Positions 55,680 through 64,000 of a stretch of 64,000 nt of DNA are shown here, in pieces. Within the stretch, counting starts at the first letter, position 1. The number at the start of each line of letters is the position of its first letter. The notes beneath the pieces were generated by a model. That model ran no database searches. It was not told the origin of the DNA and was given only the letters and a program-made list of their open reading frames with translations. Location of the stretch: contig OX155967.1 of NCBI GenBank assembly GCA_944548615.1, positions 22,498,752-22,562,751 on the forward strand, read 5' to 3'. Made by a program: the position numbers and the translations under genes. The DNA is from Micropterix aruncella. Taxonomy: Eukaryota; Arthropoda; Insecta; Lepidoptera; Micropterigidae.

Positions 55680-57138
55680 TTTATTCTGGAAATGATCTTA
55701 ATCGTCTAGGGGGAGTGGGGGGTGGGGGTATCAAAATGAATATATCCGCCTTCATCTAGAAAATTTTTTTTTGCGTTCTCACAACATTTCCCCTCCTCGT
55801 CGGCTTGTGGGCCAGGACAGTAATAAAAGTTATGGATTTTTGGTCGGAAACATATCCAAATTTCCCATCTTTTGGCGACTTTTTTCGCCGATATGACGGG
55901 CCTTCCGGCTGCTAACTGTGCCGCCCACCCGTCTGCGTAGGCGGCCAATCTAGCAGATGAGGCGGCGCACTTTGCCCCGTAATCGGTCCACGCGATGGCA
56001 TTCTCCCGTAGACCCTTGAGCCTGCGCTATAATGGATTTATGAAGAATTACATTTTATTTAAAAACACGCTCAAGATATTGAAAAGTGACGTCACTAAGA
56101 GTCGTATGCGATGTCCACTAGTCACTTTTTTTGGACCAGCATTAACGGATTTGTTTTTCTTTAAGTATTATTCTATAAGATTAAGTTTCTTATTAGTAAA
56201 AACACATTTTTAAAAACAATCTTTAATTAAAATTCTCCATCCCGAATCAAACAACTTTATTCTGGAAATGATCTTAATCGTCTTGGGGGAGTGGGGGTGG
56301 GGGTGTCAAAATGAATATATCCGCCTTCATCTAGAAAAAATTATTAGCGTTCTCACGACAATTCCCCTCCTCGTCGGTTGGTGGGCCAGGAAAGTAAAAA
56401 AAGTTATGGATTTTTGGTCGGAAACATACCCAATTGTCCCATCTTCTGGCGACTTTTGCGTCCGATATGGAGGGCGTGCCGGCTGCTAGCTCAGCCGCCC
56501 ACTTGTCTGCGTACGCGGCCAATTTGTTCGACGAGGCGGTGCACTTTGCCGCGAAAGTGGTCCACGCGATGACTTTTTCGCGGAGACCCTTCAGCCGGCG
56601 CTATAATGGATTTATGAAGTATTACGTTTTCAGATTATAGCAATTTTATTTAAAAACCCGCTCAAGATATTGAAAAGTGACGTCACTAAGAGTCGTATGC
56701 TATGTCCACTAGTCACTTTTTTTGGAAAAGCATTAACGGATTTGTTTTTCTTTAAGTAAGTTATTAGTAAAAACACATTTCTAAAAACAATCCTTAATTA
56801 AAATCCTCCGTCCCGGAACGGACAACTTTATTCTGGAAATGATCTTAATCGTCTAGGGGGATTGGGGGTGGCGGTGTCAAAATGAATATATCCGCCTTCA
56901 TCTAGAAAAAAATTATTATCGTTTTTGACAATTCCCCTCCTCGTCGGTTAGTGGGCCAGGAAAGTAAAAAAAGTTATAGATTTTTGGTCGGAAACATACC
57001 CAAATGTCCCATCTTCTGGCGACTTTTGCGTCTGGTTCAGCCGTTCAACCTAATATGCGATTACCAACAAACAGAATTTTATTTTTATGTATAATATAGA
57101 TTATCATAATAATTGGTTTACCGGTGGTTGTGCCGGTC

Positions 57139-57258
57139 GGGCTGCGCGTCGGGCTGCGCGTCGGGCTGCGCGTCGGGCTGCGCGTCGGGCTGCGCGTTGG
57201 GCTGCGAGTCGGGGTGAGCGTCGGGCTGGGCGTCGGGCTGCGCGTCGGGCTACCCGCC
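57139..57258. repeat. 12-bp minisatellite, 10 repeats
   Basis: Same length and order as 23990-24109. Confidence 0.9.
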
Positions 57259-58228
57259 GTATCTTCTTGGTGATCCGGGCGGCGTTGTCGGCGGCCATGG
57301 CAGACCAATTAGCGATCCGGCTGCTGGCGTTGACGGCATAGAGCTACGGAAAATGTTTTTTTACCAATATCGCTATTGGCATACTTTTAACTTTCCCGGC
57401 CCACGAGAACGCGTTAAAAAAACCAGATGGAGACGGAAGTATCCATTTTGAGCCCCCCTGACACAATATGGAAATGTGATTTCGGCCCAACTAGGAATCT
57501 GTGAACTAAATATCAAGTCTGTACATACAATATCTCGTGATTGAAATATCATTAGTGCGCACTGAACCTCCTTGTGGACCAATTTCTACCACAAACTTCC
57601 TAACTCTCACCACGAGTAAATGAAGTCTGCATACCAAATTTCGCCTCAATTGGATTATGCGTTTGAATGCTATCGTGGAGGAATACATACACACAAACAG
57701 ACAGACTTTATTCTGGATATGGTCTTAATCGTCTCAGGGGGATATTTCCGTCTTCATCCAATTTTTTTCATCTGGATTGTCCACAATACTTCCCGTCCTC
57801 ATAGGTTGGTGTGCCGGGCAAATAGAAATAAAACGGGTGTGTCACAACAAGACTTTCCCGGCAAACGACAAGCACCCCTCCCCCACCCTTACCCCCACCC
57901 CTCTCCAACCAATCTTACCCGCGCGCCAATTTGTAGTATTTGAAAATATTCAATACTATAGATATTCAATAGTATAGATTCGTAAATTCGTAAATTCTTA
58001 CCTCTTTATCCATCCTGCTTTGTATTATGCCGAGCAATTTAGGGTTGAAACCGCAGTTGTACAGCCGGTATACCTTTAACCCCTCCACCGAAGTAATTTC
58101 CATTTTTGGTGGCTAAAAAATATATAAGGTTGTCTTTGAGATGTGTTAGCAAATAAAATATAAAGAAGTGGTATTCAAAAGTATTGTTTAGCCGGTTTGG
58201 CAGGAATCTATAATTATTTCAAAAATCT

Positions 58229-58312
58229 TCCGCTGGTCTAACGGTTAACCAGCCTTCCTTTGCCTGATCCACCCGGACGCACTTGTCGGCCGCTTCGAAG
58301 GTCCAGGTCAAG
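58229..58312 (+). other. tRNA-Glu-like segment, unit 13
   Basis: A box TGGTCTAACGGTTA from 58234. Confidence 0.35.
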
Positions 58313-59910
58313 ATTTTACAAAGCTGTTAGATAAAGTGAGCAGGAACGAAATATACAATCTGATTTCACCAACACGAAACTGAAGGTCGTAGGGAGGTAC
58401 GATTTTTTCGTAAAGGAATACACACAGACTCACAGACACACAGACAGACTTTATTCTGGAAATGATCTTAATCGTCTAGGGGGAGTGGGGGGTGGGGGTA
58501 TCAAAATGAATATATCCGCCTTCATCTAGAAAAAATTTTTTTGCGTTCTCACAACATTTCCCCTCCTCGTCGGTTTGTGGGCCAGGACAGTAATAAAAGT
58601 TATGGATTTTTGGTCGGAAACATACCCAAATTTCCCATCTTTTGGCGACTTTTTCGCCGATATGACGGGCCTTCCGGCTGCTAACTCTGCCGCCCACCCG
58701 TCTGCGTAGGCGGCCAATCTAGCAGATGAGGCGGCGCACTTTGCCCCGTAATCGGTCCACGCGATGGCGTTCTCCCGTAGACCCTTGAGCCTGCGCTATA
58801 ATGGATTTATGAAGAATTACATTTTATTTAAAAACACGCTCAAGATATTGAAAAGTGACGTCACTAAGAGTCGTATGCGATGTCCACTAGTCACTTTTTT
58901 TGGACCAGCATTAACGGATTGGTTTTTCTTTAAGTATTATTCTATAAGATTAAGTTTCTTATTAGTAAAAACACATTTCTAAAAACAATCTTTAATTAAA
59001 ATTCTCCATCCCGAAACAAACAACTTTATTCTGGAAATGATCTTAATCGTCTAGGGGGAGTGGGGGTGGGGGTGTCAAAATGAATATATCCGCCTTCATC
59101 TAGAAAAAATTATTAGCGTTCTCACGACAATTCCCCTCCTCGTCGGTTGGTGGGCCAGGAAAGTAAAAAAAGTTATGGATTTTTGGTCGGAAACATTCCC
59201 AAATGTCCCATCTTCTGGCGACTTTTGCGTCCGATATGGAGGGCGTGCCGGCTGCTAGCTCAGCCGCCCACTTACTTGTCTGCGTATGCGGCCAATTTGT
59301 TCGACGAGGCGGTGCACTTTGACGCGAAAGTGGTCCACGCGATGACTTTTTCGCGTAGACCCTTCAGCCGGCGCTATAATGGATTTATGAAGTATTACGT
59401 TTTCAGATTATTGCAATTTTATTTAAAAACCCGTTCAAAATATTGAAAAGTGACGTCACTAAGAGTCGTATGCTATGTCCACTAGTCACTTTTTTTGGAA
59501 AAGCATTAACGGATTTGTTTTTCTTTAAGTAAGTTATTAGTAAAAACACATTTCTAAAACAATCTTTAATTAAAATCCTCCGTCCCGGAACGGACAACTT
59601 TATTCTGGAAATGATCTTAATCGTCTAGGGGGAGTGGGGGTGGCGGTGTCAAAATGAATATATCCGCCTTCATCTAGAAAAAAAATATTAGCGTTTATGA
59701 CAATTCCCCTCCTCGTCGGTTAGTGGGCCAGGAAAGTAAAAAAAGTTATAGATTTTTGGTCGGAAACATACCCAAATGTCCCATCTTCTGGCGACTTTTG
59801 CGTTTGGTTCAGCCGTTCAACCTAATATGCGATTACCAACAAACAGAATTTTATTTTTATGTATAATATAGATTATCATAATAATTGGTTTACCGGTGGT
59901 TGTGCCGGTC

Positions 59911-60029
59911 GGGCTGCGCGTCGGGCTGCGCGTCGGGCTGCGCGTCGGGCTGCGCGTCGGGCTGCGCGTCGGGCTGCGAGTCGGGGTGAGCGTCGGCTGG
60001 GCGTCGGGCTGCGCGTCGGGCTACCCGCC
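59911..60029. repeat. 12-bp minisatellite, about 10 repeats, one base short
   Basis: 119 bp; one G is missing in CGTCGGCTGGGC near 59994, so the length is not a multiple of 12. The GGGCTGCGCGTT variant is absent. Confidence 0.9.
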
Positions 60030-60998
60030 GTATCTTCTTGGTGATCCGGGCGGCGTTGTCGGCGGCCATGGCAGACCAATTAGCGATCCGGCTGCTGGCG
60101 TTGACGGCATAGAGCTACGGAAAATGTTTTTTTACCAATATCGCTATTGGCATACTTTTAACTTTCCCAGGCCCACGAGAACGCGTTAAAAAAACCAGAT
60201 GGAGACGGAAGTATCCATTTTGAGCCCCCCTGACACAATATGGAAATGTGATTTCGGCCCAACTAGGAATCTGAACTAAATATCAAGTCTGTACATACAA
60301 TATCTCGTGATTGAAATATCATTAGTGCGCACTGAACCTCCTTGTGGACCAATTTCTACCACAAACTTCCTAACTCTCACCACGAGTAAATGAAGTCTGC
60401 ATACCAAATTTCGCCTCAATTGGATTATGCGTTTGAATGCTATCGTGGAGGAATACATACACACAAACAGACAGACTTTATTCTGGATATGGTCTTAATC
60501 GTCTCAGGGGGATATTTCCGTCTTCATCCAATTTTTTTCATCTGGATTGTCCACAATACTTCCCGTCCTCATAGGTTGGTGTGCCGGGCAAATAGAAATA
60601 AAACGGGTGTGTCACAACAAGACTTTCCCGGCAAACGACAAGCACCCCTCCCCCACCCTTACCCCCACCCCTCTCCAACCAATCTTACCCGCGCGCCAAT
60701 TTGTAGTATTTGAAAATATTCAATACTATAGATATTCAATAGTATAGATTCGTAAATTCGTAAATTCTTACCTCTTTATCCATCCTGCTTTGTATTATGC
60801 CGAGCAATTTAGGGTTGAAACCGCAGTTGTACAGCCGGTATACCTTTAACCCCTCCACCGAAGTAATTTCCATTTTTGGTGGCTAAAAAATATATAAGGT
60901 TGTCTTTGAGATGTGTTAGCAAATAAAATATAAAGAAGTGGTATTCAAAAGTATTGTATAGCCGGTTTGGCAGGAATCTATAATTATTTCAAAAATCT

Positions 60999-61082
60999 TC
61001 CGCTGGTCTAACGGTTAACCAGCCTTCCTTTGCCTGATCCACCCGGACGCACTTGTCGGCCGCTTCGAAGGTCCAGGTCAAG
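60999..61082 (+). other. tRNA-Glu-like segment, unit 14
   Basis: A box TGGTCTAACGGTTA from 61004. Confidence 0.35.
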
Positions 61083-62677
61083 ATTTTACAAAGCTGTTAG
61101 ATAAAGTGAGCAGGAACGAAATATACAATCTGATTTCACCAACACGAAACTGAAGGTCGTAGGGAGGTACGATTTTTTCGTAAAGGAATACACACAGACT
61201 CACAGACACACAGACAGACTTTATTCTGGAAAAGATCTTAATCGTCTAGGGGGAGTGGGGGGTGGGGGTATCAAAATGAATATATCCGCCTTCATCTAGA
61301 AAAATTTTTTTTGCGTTCTCACAACATTTCCCCTCCTCGTCGGTTTGTGGGCCAGGACAGTAATAAAAGTTATGTATTTTTGGTCGGAAACATACCCAAA
61401 TTTCCCATCTTTTGGCGACTTTTTTCGCCGATATGACGGGCCTTCCGGCTGCTAACTCTGCCGCCCACCCGTCTGCGTAGGCGGCCAATCTAGCAGATGA
61501 GGCGGCGCACTTTGCCCCGTAATCGGTCCACGCGATGGCGTTCTCCCGTAGACCCTTGAGCCTGCGCTATAATGGATTTATGAAGAATTACATTTTATTT
61601 AAAAACACGCTCAAGATATTGAAAAGTGACGTCACTAAGAGTCGTATGCGATGTCCACTAGTCACTTTTTTTGGACCAGCATTAACGGATTGGTTTTTCT
61701 TTAAGTATTATTCTATAAGATTAAGTTTCTTATTAGTAAAAACACATTTCTAAAAACAATCTTTAATTAAAATTCTCCATCCCGAAACAAACAACTTTAT
61801 TCTGGAAATGATCTTAATCGTCTAGGGGGAGTGGGGGTGGGGGTGTCAAAATGAATATATCCGCCTTCATCTAGAAAAAATTATTAGCGTTCTCACGACA
61901 ATTCCCCTCCTCGTCGGTTGGTGGGCCAGGAAAGTAAAAAAAGTTATGGATTTTTGGTCGGAAACATTCCCAAATGTCCCATCTTCTGGCGACTTTTGCG
62001 TCCGATATGGAGGGCGTGCCGGCTGCTAGCTCAGCCGCCCACTTGTCTGCGTATGCGGCCAATTTGTTCGACGAGGCGGTGCACTTTGACGCGAAAGTGG
62101 TCCACGCGATGACTTTTTCGCGTAGACCCTTCAGCCGGCGCTATAATGGATTTATGAAGTATTACGTTTTCAGATTATAGCAATTTTATTTAAAAACCCG
62201 TTCAAGATATTGAAAAGTGACGTCACTAAGAGTCGTATGCTATGTCCACTAGTCACTTTTTTTGGAAAAGCATTAACGGATTTGTTTTTCTTTAAGTAAG
62301 TTATTAGTAAAAACACATTTCTAAAACAATCTTTAATTAAAATCCTCCGTCCCGGAACGGACAACTTTATTCTGGAAATGATCTTAATCGTCTAGGGGGA
62401 GTGGGGGTGGCGGTGTCAAAATGAATATATCCGCCTTCATCTAGAAAAAAAATATTAGCGTTTATGACAATTCCCCTCCTCGTCGGTTAGTGGGCCAGGA
62501 AAGTAAAAAAAGTTATAGATTTTTGGTCGGAAACATACCCAAATGTCCCATCTTCTGGCGACTTTTGCGTCTGGTTCAGCCGTTCAACCTAATATGCGAT
62601 TACCAACAAACAGAATTTTATTTTTATGTATAATATAGATTATCATAATAATTGGTTTACCGGTGGTTGTGCCGGTC

Positions 62678-62785
62678 GGGCTGCGCGTCGGGCTGCGCGT
62701 CGGGCTGCGCGTCGGGCTGCGCGTTGGGCTGCGAGTCGGGGTGAGCGTCGGGCTGGGCGTCGGGCTGCGCGTCGGGCTACCCGCC
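62678..62785. repeat. 12-bp minisatellite, 9 repeats
   Basis: One repeat fewer than 57139-57258, otherwise the same order. Confidence 0.9.
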
Positions 62786-63755
62786 GTATCTTCTTGGTGA
62801 TCCGGGCGGCGTTGTCGGCGGCCATGGCAGACCAATTAGCGATCCGGCTGCTGGCGTTGACGGCATAGAGCTACGGAAAATGTTTTTTTACCAATATCGC
62901 TATTGGCATACTTTTAACTTTCCCGGCCCACGAGAATGCGTTAAAAAAACCAGATGGAGACGGAAGTATCCATTTTGAGCCCCCCTGACACAATATGGAA
63001 ATGTGATTTCGGCCCAACTAGGAATCTGTGAACTAAATATCAAGTCTGTACATACAATATCTCGTGATTGAAATATCATTAGTGCGCACTGAACCTCCTT
63101 GTGGACCAATTTCTACCACAAACTTCCTAACTCTCACCACGAGTAAATGAAGTCTGCATACCAAATTTCGCCTCAATTGGATTATGCGTTTGAATGCTAT
63201 CGTGGAGGAATACATACACACAAACAGACAGACTTTATTCTGGATATGGTCTTAATCGTCTCAGGGGGATATTTCCGTCTTCATCCAATTTTTTTCATCT
63301 GGATTGTCCACAATACTTCCCGTCCTCATAGGTTGGTGTGCCGGGCAAATAGAAATAAAACGGGTGTGTCACAACAAGACTTTCCCGGCAAACGACAAGC
63401 ACCCCTCCCCCACCCTTACCCCCACCCCTCTCCAACCAATCTTACCCGCGCGCCAATTTGTAGTATTTGAAAATATTCAATACTATAGATATTCAATAGT
63501 ATAGATTCGTAAATTCGTAAATTCTTACCTCTTTATCCATCCTGCTTTGTATTATGCCGAGCAATTTAGGGTTGAAACCGCAGTTGTACAGCCGGTATAC
63601 CTTTAACCCCTCCACCGAAGTAATTTCCATTTTTGGTGGCTAAAAAATATATAAGGTTGTCTTTGAGATGTGTTAGCAAATAAAATATAAAGAAGTGGTA
63701 TTCAAAAGTATTGTTTAGCCGGTTTGGCAGGAATCTATAATTATTTCAAAAATCT

Positions 63756-63839
63756 TCCGCTGGTCTAACGGTTAACCAGCCTTCCTTTGCCTGATCCACC
63801 CGGACGCACTTGTCGGCCGCTTCGAAGGTCCAGGTCAAG
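63756..63839 (+). other. tRNA-Glu-like segment, unit 15
   Basis: A box TGGTCTAACGGTTA from 63761. Confidence 0.35.
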
Positions 63840-64000
63840 ATTTTACAAAGCTGTTAGATAAAGTGAGCAGGAACGAAATATACAATCTGATTTCACCAAC
63901 ACGAAACTGAAGGTCGTAGGGAGGTACGATTTTTTCGTAAAGGAATACACACAGACTCACAGACACACAGACAGACTTTATTCTGGAAATGATCTTAATC

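Larger units (their letters stand above)
55680..58449. repeat. Array unit 13: M1-M2-M3-M4-B2
   Basis: Tags at 55680, 56256, 56827 and 57707; 2770 bp. The M2 tag has the variant GTCTTGGGGGAG in place of GTCTAGGGGGAG (near 56280). Confidence 0.9.
58450..61219. repeat. Array unit 14: M1-M2-M3-M4-B2
   Basis: Tags at 58450, 59025, 59599 and 60477; 2770 bp. M2 has a 4-bp duplication (CACTTACTTGTCTG near 59270) and M1 a one-base loss in the ACTTTTTCGCC run near 58648. Confidence 0.9.
61220..63976. repeat. Array unit 15: M1-M2-M3-M4-B2
   Basis: Tags at 61220, 61796, 62366 and 63234; 2757 bp. The next unit starts at 63977 and leaves the window. Confidence 0.9.
21278..64000. repeat. Higher-order tandem satellite array, about 2.75-kb units of four diverged modules
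   Basis: A tag beginning TTTATTCTGGA and followed by TCTTAATCGTCT recurs throughout and opens each of four related but diverged modules. M1 is about 576 bp (GTTTGTGGGCCAGGA variant). M2 is about 570 bp (GTTGGTGGGCCAGGA). M3 is about 880 bp (GTTAGTGGGCCAGGA plus minisatellite). M4 is about 595-735 bp (GGTTGGTGTGCCGGGCAAAT). The order M1-M2-M3-M4 repeats with a period of 2736-2770 bp where undisturbed (22532, 25293, 28029; 55680, 58450, 61220, 63977). M4 is followed by tail B1 (TTTCGTAGTATAAGG) or B2 (TGAAAATATTCAATAC). The array runs off the right edge. No convincing gene is encoded by the satellite itself. Confidence 0.9.

Noticed and set aside
21278..64000. CRISPR-like array
   Set aside because: The repeats are kilobase-scale or 12-bp units without unique spacers, and the surrounding genes are eukaryotic transposons.

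Overview
The window is metazoan nuclear DNA made almost entirely of mobile-element remains and tandem repeats. Evidence for a eukaryote: hAT, pogo/Tigger-like and piggyBac-like elements, intron-type splice acceptors upstream of several reading frames, a C2H2 zinc-finger fragment, and no operon-like gene layout. The element mix and low-GC spacers fit an invertebrate, probably an arthropod, but the sequence does not settle the taxon. I recognise no single-copy host gene, rRNA or functional tRNA. No reverse transcriptase, virus or toxin gene was seen.

Left part (1-21274): arrays of a composite element on the minus strand. It joins a hAT transposase of the ZMYM1/P52rIPK-like class (TTF-type zinc finger, DUF4371-type core, C-terminal hAT dimerisation domain) to degenerate exons of a pogo/Tigger-like transposase (psq-type and CENPB-type helix-turn-helix). 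Positions 1-4589 hold 2.13 copies of a compact 2154-bp unit that has lost most of the hAT gene. Positions 8811-21274 hold about three copies of a longer unit (about 4.3 kb) that keeps nearly all of it. Every long copy carries the same frameshift before the conserved RW motif, so an already broken element was amplified. A 1431-bp piggyBac-like element with a clean TTAA duplication sits in one copy. A 3482-bp insert of unknown class (4590-8071) splits a compact unit; it has exon-like reading frames and a large diverged inverted repeat.

Right part (21278-64000): a higher-order tandem array of about 2.75 kb per unit. Each unit has four diverged modules (M1-M4), each opening with the tag TTTATTCTGGA...TCTTAATCGTCT. 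M3 carries a 12-bp GC-rich minisatellite of 7-10 repeats. M4 continues into one of two tails, B1 or B2, and B2 contains a tRNA-Glu-like A box. Four chimeric short units carry a 97-bp antisense piece of a C2H2 zinc-finger gene.

Four Buster-type hAT insertions lie in the array. Three are copies of one insertion, all with the same in-frame stop, spread by duplication of a 5.89-kb block. The fourth (46985-49559) is a different element with an uninterrupted transposase of about 600 residues and all expected catalytic residues. Both independent insertions used the same 8-bp target, GTCTAGGG, inside the module tag.

The only plausibly functional protein gene is the transposase at 47148-48950. It could in principle mobilise elements with its own ends; all other transposase genes are broken. 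Long near-identical repeats mean copy number and order depend on a correct assembly.
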